A stretch of 64,000 nucleotides of DNA from Alkalibacillus salilacus. Lineage in GTDB: Bacteria; Bacillota; Bacilli; Bacillales; Alkalibacillaceae. Positions 1-7,475 of this stretch are shown here, piece after piece. The notes beneath the pieces were generated by a model that saw only the letters and a program-made list of their open reading frames with translations, had not been told where the DNA came from and did no database searches. The stretch spans positions 124,001 through 188,000 of the forward strand of contig NZ_JAUSTQ010000001.1 of the NCBI RefSeq assembly GCF_030812915.1, read 5' to 3'. The position numbers were made by a program, and so were the translations under genes. The stretch's first letter is position 1. Each line of letters starts with the position of its first letter.

Positions 1-663
1 GCGGAAAAATTCGGAACCAGAAGTCTCTAATGCTTCTATTTCGCGATGTTCGTCATCATTTATTACACTGAATCCAACACACATATCCCAACCGACCATC
101 GTGATGGGTACGCCAGAATGCAAAACAATTCGCGCTGCTTCTGGATCCACATAAAAATTATACTCTGCAGCTGCTGTGATATTGCCTAGCGAGTTATTCG
201 TACCACCCATAATATAAATATGTTTTAAATCCTCCACAATCGCAGGGTCTTTTTTAATCGCCATCGCAATATTAGTAAGGGGCGCAATTGCTAATAACGA
301 TATGTCACCTGGGTTTTCTTTCACCGTTTTGATGATAAAATCGACTGCATGTTCCGATTCTGGACGTTGTAGGGCTTTATCAAAAAATGAATCGCCCATG
401 CCATCACGTCCGTGGACATCTTCAACTGTGGTATGTGAAACCTTATCTACATTCAAGACTGGCCCTTCATACCCTTTGAATACAGGAATTTTGTCATTTG
501 AATTAGCTACTTGAATGGTGTAAAGGGCGTTTTCTACCTCTTGGTCAAAGTCAACGTTTCCTCCTGTGACCGTGACACCCTCAACTTTGAAATGATGTAT
601 GGCTGTGAGTAGTGCAATCGTATCATCGCCAGCTGTATCTGTATCAATAATGATTTTGGACAT
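1..663 (-). CDS. Inosine/uridine-preferring nucleoside hydrolase, C-terminus cut by window edge
   Basis: This gene runs off the left edge, so only its N-terminal 221 residues are visible. The start is the ATG at 663, preceded on the minus strand by a GAGGGTGAGG ribosome site. The protein opens with the Ca2+-binding signature of the family, DTDTAGDD at residues 7-14, and later shows the 'VHGRDGMGD' and 'MGGT' stretches typical of IunH-type enzymes. Family members are about 310 residues, so roughly 90 are missing. They hydrolyse the N-glycosidic bond of ribonucleosides in the cytoplasm, freeing base and ribose for salvage. The exact nucleoside preference cannot be read from the sequence. Confidence 0.9.
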   Translation of the reverse strand, partial: MSKIIIDTDTAGDDTIALLTAIHHFKVEGVTVTGGNVDFDQEVENALYTIQVANSNDKIPVFKGYEGPVLNVDKVSHTTVEDVHGRDGMGDSFFDKALQRPESEHAVDFIIKTVKENPGDISLLAIAPLTNIAMAIKKDPAIVEDLKHIYIMGGTNNSLGNITAAAEYNFYVDPEAARIVLHSGVPITMVGWDMCVGFSVINDDEHREIEALETSGSEFFR

Positions 664-808
664 TTCCCTCACCCTCTCTAACTTTTATGATTATTATAGA
701 AGTTTTTGATTAAGAACTCAATAACCTCTTTCGGTAAAGGGCATCAAAGGATATTTGATTAACTTGTCGAATATATAGAATTAGAGAGTTTTTTAAGGAG
801 GACTTCAC

Positions 809-985
809 ATGGATTATCGTCAAGCTTATGTCATTCCAGGTGGGATGTTTGTTGGTTTAGGGATCGGAATGTTTTTCGACCAAGCAGGTGCTGGTGTGAT
901 TTTAGGACTAGGTTTAGGATTTTTGTTAAGTCCGATTGTAGGTTTATTTGAGAGACGAATGAGTCGGGATCAGCCAAATAAGTAA
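809..985 (+). CDS. Small Gly-rich two-helix membrane protein (58 aa)
   Basis: This short gene has a strong ribosome site (AAGGAGG at 795-801) eight bases before its ATG. The 58-residue product has two hydrophobic, glycine-rich helices (about residues 8-22 and 27-46) and a basic C-terminus (ERRMSRDQPNK). The helices carry GxxxG-like spacing of the glycine-zipper kind, which favours helix packing in the membrane. It is transcribed divergently from the nucleoside hydrolase and is followed by a good terminator, so it is probably a single-gene unit. I do not recognise a named family, and its function is unknown. Confidence 0.75.
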   Translation: MDYRQAYVIPGGMFVGLGIGMFFDQAGAGVILGLGLGFLLSPIVGLFERRMSRDQPNK

Positions 986-1027
986 GCGACGTAAAGATCA
1001 CTTTATAATAATGAGTTATAGCTGATC

Positions 1028-1065
1028 AACACAACCTCTTACGTACAGATGGTTGTGTTTTATTT
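1028..1065 (+). terminator. Rho-independent terminator after the 58-aa gene
   Basis: A 9-bp perfect stem, AACACAACC (1028-1036) with GGTTGTGTT (1051-1059), is followed by TTTATTT. It ends the small membrane protein transcript. Confidence 0.8.
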
Positions 1066-1189
1066 CGTAGACAAATATCCCCATTCAAATAGATTGGTCA
1101 GGGAGTGGTGCCGGGTTAAGTCATCTTCGTACATAACAATGCTATAATCCTTTATAATAGACGGTAGATGCTTTCAGGAGGTCGTGACG

Positions 1190-2215
1190 ATGACAGATGA
1201 CATTCATAAACGGAAGAGTGAACATATCCAATATAGCCTGTCTGAGGAATCTTTAGGTCATGCGTCTAATGGTTTTGATGCTTATCGATTTCGGCATAAT
1301 GCTTTACCTGAGCTAGACTTTGGGAAAATTAACTATCAGACCTTTATGTTTGATAAAGGTGTGAGGACACCATTTTTAATCAGTTCAATGACAGGTGGCG
1401 CGGAAATGGCTGAAACGATTAATCGTAATTTAGCTATCGCGGCTGAGGAACGTGGTTGGGCGTTAGGCTTAGGATCGACTCGTGTGATTTTAGAGAAAAA
1501 AGACTTTCTATCTTCTTTCCAGTTACGTTCATATGCACCGACCATTCCGATTATTGCTAATCTAGGTGCTGTCCAATTAAATTATGGCGTCACAGCGGAT
1601 CAAGTTAAGCGCATGATCGATTTAACTGAGGCTGATGCTTTAGTGCTTCATTTGAATTCGATTCAAGAAGTGATTCAATCAAGTGGCGATACGAATTTCG
1701 CAAACTTACTTGAGAAGATTGATCTACTGACGACAGCTTTAGATATTCCAGTCGGTGCTAAAGAAGTTGGTTTCGGGATAGACGCGGATAATGCTCGAAG
1801 ATTACGTGATGTAGGCATTGCTTTCATTGATGTGGCTGGGTCTGGTGGGACATCTTGGAGTCAGGTTGAAAAACTTCGCTCACAAGATCCGATTAAAAAG
1901 CAAGCAGCTGAGGCTTTTGCAGGCTGGGGCAATCCGACAGCGAGGTGTCTGACCGAGATTCGAAATGATTTACCGAACGCCTCATTAATTGCTAGTGGTG
2001 GTATTCGTGACGGATTAGATGCAGCGAAAGCATTAGCATTAGGCGCAGATCACGTCGGCTTTGCGCGTAAAGTTTTGACCGAAGCAGTTGAATCACCTGA
2101 ACATGTGGTCGAATGGATGAAGGTAAAGGAACTCGAATTGCAAATGGTGATGTTCGGAATTGGGGCTGGTGACTTATCTGCACTTAAATCAACAGATCGC
2201 ATCGAAAAAGCGTGA
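1190..2215 (+). CDS. fni: Type 2 isopentenyl-diphosphate isomerase (FMN-dependent)
   Basis: This enzyme interconverts isopentenyl and dimethylallyl diphosphate in isoprenoid synthesis, using reduced FMN. The 341-residue length fits the family. Visible motifs are SSMTGG near residue 66, GLGSTR, IANLGAVQL, the HLNSIQE segment, GAKEVGFG, DVAGSGGTSW and the phosphate-binding IASGGIRDG near the C-terminus. AGGAGG at 1176-1181 lies eight bases before the ATG at 1190. A GTG at 1184 is too close to that site to be the start. Bacillaceae normally make isoprenoids by the MEP route, in which this isomerase balances the two products rather than being essential. Confidence 0.95.
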   Translation: MTDDIHKRKSEHIQYSLSEESLGHASNGFDAYRFRHNALPELDFGKINYQTFMFDKGVRTPFLISSMTGGAEMAETINRNLAIAAEERGWALGLGSTRVILEKKDFLSSFQLRSYAPTIPIIANLGAVQLNYGVTADQVKRMIDLTEADALVLHLNSIQEVIQSSGDTNFANLLEKIDLLTTALDIPVGAKEVGFGIDADNARRLRDVGIAFIDVAGSGGTSWSQVEKLRSQDPIKKQAAEAFAGWGNPTARCLTEIRNDLPNASLIASGGIRDGLDAAKALALGADHVGFARKVLTEAVESPEHVVEWMKVKELELQMVMFGIGAGDLSALKSTDRIEKA

Positions 2216-2245
2216 CCCGACTGAGTTTGGGTCGAGTCACGCTTT
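2207..2245. terminator. Bidirectional terminator shared by fni and the convergent small gene
   Basis: AAAGCGTGAC (2207-2216) pairs with GTCACGCTTT (2236-2245), with an inner GACCC/GGGTC stem. A T-rich tract follows on the plus strand and A/T-rich fni codons on the other. The stem contains the stop codons of both convergent genes. Confidence 0.8.
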
Positions 2246-2497
2246 CTTTTTGTGTTGAAAGTTATAATCAATGACTAAGAGCCCAATGGCAACCACAAAT
2301 AATGTCATCGATTGACCATTTAGAGCCCATCCCTCTTGTTGCATACTTTCCGTTAAGAAATAAGCGATGACTGCTAAGGTGAACATCGTGCTAAACATAC
2401 TGAAATAATTACGCGAAACGCCTCGCAAACGATCGAGACCATAGAATATAATTAAGACGATCGCGATGATGCTAAATAGTATTATTGCGATAGTCAT
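2237..2497 (-). CDS. Small three-helix membrane protein (86 aa)
   Basis: The product has three hydrophobic segments (about residues 1-20, 32-52 and 62-80) and a basic tail ending HKKKA, which should lie in the cytoplasm. The start has a GAGGTGAT ribosome site a few bases upstream. It lies 16 bp downstream of the thioesterase gene on the same strand, so the two are probably one operon. Its stop codon lies inside the terminator shared with fni. I do not recognise a family and propose no function. Confidence 0.75.
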   Translation of the reverse strand: MTIAIILFSIIAIVLIIFYGLDRLRGVSRNYFSMFSTMFTLAVIAYFLTESMQQEGWALNGQSMTLFVVAIGLLVIDYNFQHKKKA

Positions 2498-2513
2498 AGG
2501 CTATCACCTCATC

Positions 2514-2993
2514 TTATGATTGTCCGAAGTTGTCTGGCATGACAGCAGCAACGACAACTCCCTTCGCAACCGCTTCACCATCCGCATAAACGACGGTATG
2601 CACATTGAATTTCTTCGGGTGAACTTCTTCAACCTCACCAGTGACGCGCAATTCCGTATTTTGTGGTGTTGGTTTTAAATATTTTACATTAAGCTCAGCT
2701 GTGACAAATCGTGGTGGCTCCACGCCATCTTCTGGCTCATGGCCATTTTTACGATGAAGTGCTAATGATGCTGATCCTGTCCCGTGACAGTCAATTAGTG
2801 ATGCGATTAATCCACCGTATACATAACCCGGAATTGCGGTGTATTCTTCAGGTGGTTGATATACCGTTAGTGTCTCCGTGCCGTTCCAGCCTGTTCGAAA
2901 GCCATGACCTAATTCGTTATTCCGTCCACAGCCAAAGCAATGGGCTAAATCTTGAGGATAATAATCTTGAATCGCATGCTTAATCTCACTCAT
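2514..2993 (-). CDS. PaaI-like hotdog-fold thioesterase
   Basis: This 159-residue protein has the single hotdog domain of the 4HBT/PaaI type, with 'GGLIASLIDCHGTGSA' holding the usual conserved helix start (about residues 75-90) and 'VTAELNVKYLKPTP' as the central strand. An N-terminal 'CFGCGRNNELGHG' motif is typical of the subgroup that includes E. coli YigI-like and human THEM4-like proteins. Such enzymes cleave acyl-CoA thioesters; the substrate is not predictable here. I chose the ATG at 2993 because AAAGGTGG lies eight bases upstream. A longer TTG-started reading would have to translate through that ribosome site. Confidence 0.85.
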   Translation of the reverse strand: MSEIKHAIQDYYPQDLAHCFGCGRNNELGHGFRTGWNGTETLTVYQPPEEYTAIPGYVYGGLIASLIDCHGTGSASLALHRKNGHEPEDGVEPPRFVTAELNVKYLKPTPQNTELRVTGEVEEVHPKKFNVHTVVYADGEAVAKGVVVAAVMPDNFGQS

Positions 2994-3155
2994 ATTTTGA
3001 AGCCACCTTTCTAGTATTCTAGTCAAAATTTTATCACGAAATCTGATACAATAGAAATCACGTGCTAATTGAATGGCTCCAGATTGCTATAAAGGTTGTT
3101 ACCGAGTTTATAACACTAGCAACTTAAGATTTCAACATAAAGGAAGGCTTTGACT

Positions 3156-3758
3156 ATGATTTTGAAAAAGTTCTCCATTTTCTTCATTGGTTTATCTATT
3201 TTTTCATATGGGATTGCATTGGCGATCCAAGTTCAGTATCTCGGGATTCACCCGTGGGATGTGCTGACCATTGCATTCTACGATTTATTCGGGTTATCAG
3301 TTGGGACTTGGACGGTCATTATCGGGCTTGCTATTATCTTATTCACTTTGTTCGCCAGACGCGAATACATCAACATAGGTACTTTTCTAAACACGTTCCT
3401 TGTCGGGGTTTTCGTCGATATGTTTTTATATTTGGAATGGTTTCCGGCTTCAGATGTTCTGGTTGGTGATATTGCGATTATGTTACTGGCCATTGTTGCG
3501 ATGGGAATCGGCGGTGGTACATATTCAGCTGCCCAGATTGGCCTCGGACCACGTGATGGTTTTATGCTGTCGATCTCCGATATGACCGGGAAATCCATTC
3601 AACGAATAAGAATTTATGTCGAGACGGGCGTGCTTATATTAGGGCTTGTGTTAGGTGGACCCGTTTTCGTGTTTACGTTTATCTTCACCTTTATTCAAAG
3701 TCCGATTTATCAACGTGTATTTTTCGCCATCAAGCCTTATACAACACGCGTACAGTAA
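3156..3758 (+). CDS. YczE/YyaS/YitT-family membrane protein
   Basis: The 200-residue product has five or six membrane segments and the glycine-rich 'MGIGGGTYSAAQIGLGPRDGFM' region (given here only in part as GIGGGTYSAA) that marks COG2364 proteins such as B. subtilis YczE. The role of this family is poorly defined. YczE itself is tied to post-translational activation of secondary-metabolite synthesis, which does not predict a role here. The ATG at 3156 has AAGGAAGG eight bases upstream. The next gene, an EamA transporter, starts 15 bp downstream, so the two are probably co-transcribed. Confidence 0.85.
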   Translation: MILKKFSIFFIGLSIFSYGIALAIQVQYLGIHPWDVLTIAFYDLFGLSVGTWTVIIGLAIILFTLFARREYINIGTFLNTFLVGVFVDMFLYLEWFPASDVLVGDIAIMLLAIVAMGIGGGTYSAAQIGLGPRDGFMLSISDMTGKSIQRIRIYVETGVLILGLVLGGPVFVFTFIFTFIQSPIYQRVFFAIKPYTTRVQ

Positions 3759-3773
3759 AGAGGAGATGACTAA

Positions 3774-4709
3774 ATGGCTAAGTATTATGTCTTTCTCATC
3801 CTAGTCGTGATGATGTTTTCAGGGAATTTAATCGTCGGAAAAGCTGTTTCCGATTTACCACCTATTACAGTGGCTTTCATCCGGAATGTGATTGCTTTTC
3901 TTGTGATTATGCCATTCGGCTTGAGACAATTTCGCCAAAATTACGATATCTTTCGCCGTGATTGGAAGCCATTATTAGGCTTTGCACTGACTGGTATTAC
4001 GACCTTTAATGTTCTTATTTATTTGTCCTTAAATTATACGACGTCGACGAATGCTGGAATCGTTGAAGCGACGACACCTGTTTTCGCGCTTATTGTCGGT
4101 TATATCTTTTTGAAAGAACGCTTATCAGCACGGCAATTAACAGGTGTTGGCTTGTCTTTTATTGGTGCAGTCTGGGTACTGATTGAGGGGTCAGTTGACC
4201 GTTTGCTAGCTTTGCAAATTAATCCAGGTGACCTGACAATGCTTTTAGCCATGATCGTTTGGGCGTTCTACTCGTTATTCTTAAAACAACATAATCACAA
4301 ATATCCAATTTACGGGGCGATGTTCGCGATGATCGGCCTAGGCGCACTCCTCATGATCCCCGTCGTTACGGTCGAATGGTTATTTGTAAAGCCAAGTATG
4401 GACTGGTTTAGCGGATCGAGTTTACTAGGCTTACTGTATCTCGGAATCTTCCCATCGGTGATTGCTCTTTACTTTTGGAATGCAGCTGTTCAAAATCTGG
4501 GGCCGTCCTTGTCGAGTGTATTTTTAAACTTATTACCCGTGTTTACAACGATTGGAGCGATGATCTTCCTAGGTGAAAACGTCAGCCTCGCTCAAGTCGC
4601 AGGTGGTGTCGTCGTTGTTGCCGGAGTTTTGATTGCAACGAATGTGAGGTTGTCGATGTTTAAACGGAAGAAGGAAGCAAAGAGTGTTCGACGCGATGAA
4701 TCAGCGTGA
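3774..4709 (+). CDS. EamA-family (DMT superfamily) transporter
   Basis: The 311-residue protein has ten predicted membrane helices arranged as two EamA repeats of about 140 residues each, the standard layout of drug/metabolite transporters. The first repeat carries 'TSTNAGIVEATTPVFALIVG' and the second 'SLSSVFLNLLPVFTTIGAM', both hallmark stretches of the family. It ends in a basic cytoplasmic tail (KRKKEAKSVRRDESA). GAGGAG precedes the ATG. Members export amino acids, metabolites or drugs, and the substrate cannot be inferred. It is the last gene of a two-gene unit with the YczE-like gene, and array A and a terminator follow. Confidence 0.9.
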   Translation: MAKYYVFLILVVMMFSGNLIVGKAVSDLPPITVAFIRNVIAFLVIMPFGLRQFRQNYDIFRRDWKPLLGFALTGITTFNVLIYLSLNYTTSTNAGIVEATTPVFALIVGYIFLKERLSARQLTGVGLSFIGAVWVLIEGSVDRLLALQINPGDLTMLLAMIVWAFYSLFLKQHNHKYPIYGAMFAMIGLGALLMIPVVTVEWLFVKPSMDWFSGSSLLGLLYLGIFPSVIALYFWNAAVQNLGPSLSSVFLNLLPVFTTIGAMIFLGENVSLAQVAGGVVVVAGVLIATNVRLSMFKRKKEAKSVRRDESA

Positions 4710-4741
4710 AGGTCTGCATATCGTGATCGAGGATTGGACGG

Positions 4742-4875
4742 AAGCCATTATTTTATCGGCGGGCGTCGATATATTCTAGATGGCGCCGTTAAAATTGAAA
4801 TGGTGCTGATAAATTTAGAATCCCGCCGTTATTATTGAAAAGTCGCCGTTACCTAAAATATATCGGCACGATTCA
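4742..4875. repeat. Array A: degenerate tandem repeat, 20-nt step, CGCCGATAAATT-type core
   Basis: Core copies of the form CGCCG[AT]TAAATT have their G-A-T or G-T-T at 4768, 4788, 4808, 4828 and 4848, exactly 20 nt apart. Weaker flanking copies lie near 4747 and 4870. The bases between cores vary. The core is the reverse complement of the core in array D. This accounts for most of the gene-free stretch 4710-5009, which otherwise holds two terminators. Confidence 0.8.
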
Positions 4876-4886
4876 TGACAAATGAT

Positions 4887-4916
4887 ACACAACTGCGAGC
4901 AGTTGTGTGTTTTTTT
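4887..4916 (+). terminator. Rho-independent terminator after the EamA gene
   Basis: ACACAACTGC (4887-4896) pairs with GCAGTTGTGT (4899-4908), followed by a run of seven T. It lies about 180 bp after the EamA stop, beyond array A, so the array would be transcribed. Confidence 0.85.
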
Positions 4917-4920
4917 GAGC

Positions 4921-4954
4921 AAAAAATAAACCGGTTAGTGCTCAGACTAACCGG
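4921..4954 (-). terminator. Terminator of the 52-aa membrane protein gene
   Basis: CCGGTTAGT (4931-4939) pairs with ACTAACCGG (4946-4954). On the minus strand the hairpin is followed by TTTATTTTTT. Confidence 0.85.
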
Positions 4955-5009
4955 TGGCAGTTGCTTCATCTATTTGAATAGTATGAAATAGGTTCTCTAT
5001 CTAACTTGT

Positions 5010-5168
5010 TTAGCGGTGTGCTAGATCCATTTCATGTTCACTATGAGCTGGGTCTAGGCGTAGATCGGATTTCTTCTTCTTGATGCGATTCATGATACTA
5101 TCAACAAAATATACAGTCGCTAAAAAGAAAAACACAATCGTTGAAACAAGAATTAAAGATGTTGTCAT
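5010..5168 (-). CDS. Small single-pass membrane protein (52 aa)
   Basis: The product begins with one strongly hydrophobic helix (residues 3-24, containing IVFFFLATVYFV) and continues as a basic then acidic/His-rich cytoplasmic tail (RIKKKKSDLRL, then HSEHEMDLAHR). An AAAGGGG ribosome site lies about nine bases before the ATG at 5168; an ATG six bases earlier is too close to it. A strong terminator follows directly, supporting an independently expressed gene. I do not recognise it. Similar short proteins of Bacillaceae often regulate or anchor larger membrane complexes, but nothing here identifies a partner. Confidence 0.7.
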   Translation of the reverse strand: MTTSLILVSTIVFFFLATVYFVDSIMNRIKKKKSDLRLDPAHSEHEMDLAHR

Positions 5169-5314
5169 CTTCATCTACCCCTTTCCAGTAAAAATTATCA
5201 TTTATCATGATTTCCTACTATATAGTATCACATTTATCGGTTATTACAAGTGAAAAAGTTCATTCTTACAAATTCTTTTAATTACTATCAAATGCTAATA
5301 CATTCTCCAAAATT

Positions 5315-5376
5315 AAATCGAATCTGAAATAAGCGCTCAGGACGCCATTGTAAGCAGTTTCATAATGATTCGATTT
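5315..5376. repeat. Perfect 10-bp inverted repeat with 42-nt spacer
   Basis: AAATCGAATC (5315-5324) is repeated inverted as GATTCGATTT (5367-5376), and both arms sit in similar A/T-rich flanks with a nearby TGAAA/TTTCA pair. It lies in the gene-free region 5169-5522, where I see no coding sequence. It could be a structured RNA, an operator pair or chance. Confidence 0.4.
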
Positions 5377-5522
5377 TTAAATTTACTCATTTTTAGGGGA
5401 ATTTTGGCACCAAACGGAATATACTTACTTTAGAAAGTAATAAATGGCTATATGCGTTTAAATTCATCCAATTGTTCACCTATTCTCTAAATTTGGTACG
5501 GATTGATGAGACAATTTTATGA

Positions 5523-5700
5523 TTTATCATCGAGTCGGGGGGATTTTCCATCGGGAACTGGATGTTTTCCATCGACCTAGCGCAGCTTTCCATCGATATT
5601 TAATATTTACCATCGAGTTAGAGCTTCTTACCATCGAGTAAACGTGGTTTTCCATCGAGTTATGTTTTTTATCATCGAGTTAAGATAATTTTCCCGTGGC
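5523..5700. repeat. Array B: degenerate tandem repeat, 20-21 nt step, TTTNCCATCGAGTTA core
   Basis: Eight CATCG[AG] cores start at 5528, 5549, 5570, 5591, 5611, 5632, 5653 and 5673, giving steps of 21, 21, 21, 20, 21, 21 and 20. A short T-rich tract ending TTTTC, TTTAC or TTAT precedes each core; about six bases in each unit are free to vary. A decayed copy follows near 5694. Its core is the reverse complement of that in array C. Confidence 0.9.
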
Positions 5701-5714
5701 AGCAACTACGACAT

Positions 5715-5751
5715 AAAAAAGCGAGATTCCTAAAGTAGGAATCTCGCTTTT
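5715..5751 (-). terminator. Terminator of the chromate transporter operon
   Basis: A 15-bp stem, AAAAGCGAGATTCCT with AGGAATCTCGCTTTT, has a 5-nt loop and T-runs on both strands. It lies just after the stop of the downstream chromate transporter gene. Confidence 0.9.
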
Positions 5752-5760
5752 CATCCAAAA

Positions 5761-6294
5761 TCACGATAAAAAGATTGCGCCATAGGATAAAGCGCTAAGG
5801 ATCACAAACGCGGGGTGAATATGCCAGCGTTCGAGTGCTAGGAAACTGAGGACAATTAATAGTAGCGTCTGGACAAGTCCTGCGCCTTCATAGGATGTAG
5901 AGAAGAATTGAAAGGCTAATACACCTAGCAATATCGCAATGGCAGGTCTGATTAAAGTCGTCATCCGCTTCACTTTCGGCGAGTTTTTAAATCGCATAAG
6001 AAGTTTCAGCAAAATAATCATCGCAATGAGGGATGGGAGAACCGTTGCGGTAATGGCAACGATTGCACCGAAGACGCCTCCGACTTCATAACCGATATAA
6101 CCAGCCATTTTTGTCGCAATTGGTCCTGGCAGAGCGTTACCTAGTGCTAATACTTCACCGAATTCGGGCGTTGTCATCCATCCATAGCGCTGGACGACTT
6201 CGTATTCGATAAGCGGAATAGATGCAGGTCCACCGCCATAACCAACTACCCCAGGGATTAAAAATGCTAAAAATAAGTGCCAATACTCGATCAT
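5761..6294 (-). CDS. Chromate transporter, short-chain CHR protein (second subunit)
   Basis: This 177-residue protein is a single CHR domain with about six membrane segments. Its signature 'GVVGYGGGPASIPLIE' is near residues 15-30 and 'ALGNALPGPIATKMAG' near 50-65. Short-chain CHR proteins work as unlike pairs in opposite membrane orientation to export chromate. Its ATG overlaps the stop of the partner gene by 4 bp (ATGA), indicating translational coupling. The pair matches B. subtilis YwrB/YwrA, also written Chr3N/Chr3C, where both are needed for resistance. The substrate is assigned from that family knowledge. Confidence 0.9.
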   Translation of the reverse strand: MIEYWHLFLAFLIPGVVGYGGGPASIPLIEYEVVQRYGWMTTPEFGEVLALGNALPGPIATKMAGYIGYEVGGVFGAIVAITATVLPSLIAMIILLKLLMRFKNSPKVKRMTTLIRPAIAILLGVLAFQFFSTSYEGAGLVQTLLLIVLSFLALERWHIHPAFVILSALSYGAIFLS

Positions 6295-6863
6295 GACGCG
6301 TCACCTTCTTTCGCTTCAGATGACGGGGTCTTCTTAACTAACGCATAAATAATCAGAGCTGCAATTAAAATAGCAGGATGCAGTCCAATAAGTTCAAATG
6401 CTATTAAACTGACGACACTTAAGCCGATTACAACTGGCCAACCTAAGTCACCCTGTGAACGACGTAAGAAATTGTATGCCAACATAAATAGCATCACACC
6501 GACAACGGGTGCAATCGCGTTGGTCATCCCCTGCACAACAGGAGAGTCACGGTAATTAATCAACACACTAATCAGTGCAATCATAATCAAAACAGTTGGT
6601 AATACAGTCGCAGCTAGAGCTGTCGTAAGTCCGACATAACCACCGATGCGGTACCCGATATAACCGGCCATCTTGGTCATGATCGGTCCTGGTAGCGAAT
6701 TACCAATCGCTAGAACATCTGAGAATTCCTCATCACTGAGCCAGCCATATGTATCGACAACCTCTTTATGGACGAGTGGAATTGTCGCTGGTCCACCGCC
6801 ATATCCTAACATCCCAGCCCTAAAAAAGCTGATGAAGATATCTTTTTGTAAAGCAAATCCCAC
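6291..6863 (-). CDS. Chromate transporter, short-chain CHR protein (first subunit)
   Basis: This 190-residue protein is the first gene of the pair and shares the CHR signatures of its partner: 'GMLGYGGGPATIPLVH' near residues 18-33 and 'AIGNSLPGPIMTKMAG' near 51-66. About six membrane segments are visible, with a charged C-terminal tail. Translation probably starts at the GTG at 6863, since AAAGGGGAG lies about seven bases upstream. The divergent Lrp-type gene across a 123-bp intergenic region is probably its regulator, as in the B. subtilis ywrCBA neighbourhood. Confidence 0.9.
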   Translation of the reverse strand: MGFALQKDIFISFFRAGMLGYGGGPATIPLVHKEVVDTYGWLSDEEFSDVLAIGNSLPGPIMTKMAGYIGYRIGGYVGLTTALAATVLPTVLIMIALISVLINYRDSPVVQGMTNAIAPVVGVMLFMLAYNFLRRSQGDLGWPVVIGLSVVSLIAFELIGLHPAILIAALIIYALVKKTPSSEAKEGDAS

Positions 6864-6986
6864 TCTAGTCTCCCCTTTCTAAATTCGAAAATGACAGAAT
6901 TATTATTCATTGGACTATAGTATGACATATTGCGACGTTTCTTTTATAATTAAAATAAGTAATCTTAACTAAAGCGTGGTGCTATA

Positions 6987-7436
6987 ATGAAATTAACCGA
7001 TACCGATTTTAAAATTTTAAATATACTAAGTGACAATGGGCGCATGTCCTATGTTGACTTGGCCAAAGAGCTTGGCTTATCCCGTGTTGCGGTTCGCGAC
7101 CGAATTAATCAAATGCAAGAAGCTGGGATCATCGAAAAATTCAGCGTCGTGATTAACTCTGAGAAGGTCGGTAAAGGGGTTTCTGCTTTCTTTAACGTCG
7201 ACTGTGAGCCAAACTCACTCGTTTATGTAGCAGAAAAGTTAGCCGACCATCCTAACGTGGCGAGTTGTTATCAGATGACGGGACCAAGCACCTTGCACAC
7301 ACATGTCCTTGTCGAAGACTTCCAAGCGTTAGAGAAATTTATCAACGAAGAGCTTTACGCATTAGAAGGCATTACACGCGTCGAAAGCCATATTCTCTTG
7401 CGTCGCTTCAAAAGTCGCACGGGTCTCAAATTATAA
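6987..7436 (+). CDS. Lrp/AsnC-family regulator, likely controls the chromate transporter pair
   Basis: The 149-residue protein has an N-terminal winged helix (about residues 4-60; LNILSDNGRMSYVDLAKELG, then the recognition-helix stretch SRVAVRDRINQM) and a C-terminal RAM-type effector domain (about 65-145). It is divergent from the CHR pair and convergent with the YwrD-like gene. This is the same neighbourhood as B. subtilis YwrC (ChrS), reported to regulate the ywr chromate genes. The ribosome site before its ATG is weak (GTGGTG). Its operator probably lies within 6864-6986, but I cannot define it. Confidence 0.88.
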   Translation: MKLTDTDFKILNILSDNGRMSYVDLAKELGLSRVAVRDRINQMQEAGIIEKFSVVINSEKVGKGVSAFFNVDCEPNSLVYVAEKLADHPNVASCYQMTGPSTLHTHVLVEDFQALEKFINEELYALEGITRVESHILLRRFKSRTGLKL

Positions 7437-7442
7437 TCACTC

Positions 7443-7472
7443 AAAAACAGGCTGAGCAATCAGCCTGTTTTT
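7443..7472. terminator. Bidirectional terminator between convergent lrp-type and ywrD-like genes
   Basis: AAAAACAGGCTGA (7443-7455) pairs with TCAGCCTGTTTTT (7460-7472) across a 4-nt loop, with T-runs in both directions. Confidence 0.9.
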
Positions 7473-7475
7473 GCT

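Noticed and set aside
1992-2271. Antisense frames across fni
   Set aside because: They are shadows of the strongly conserved isomerase gene.
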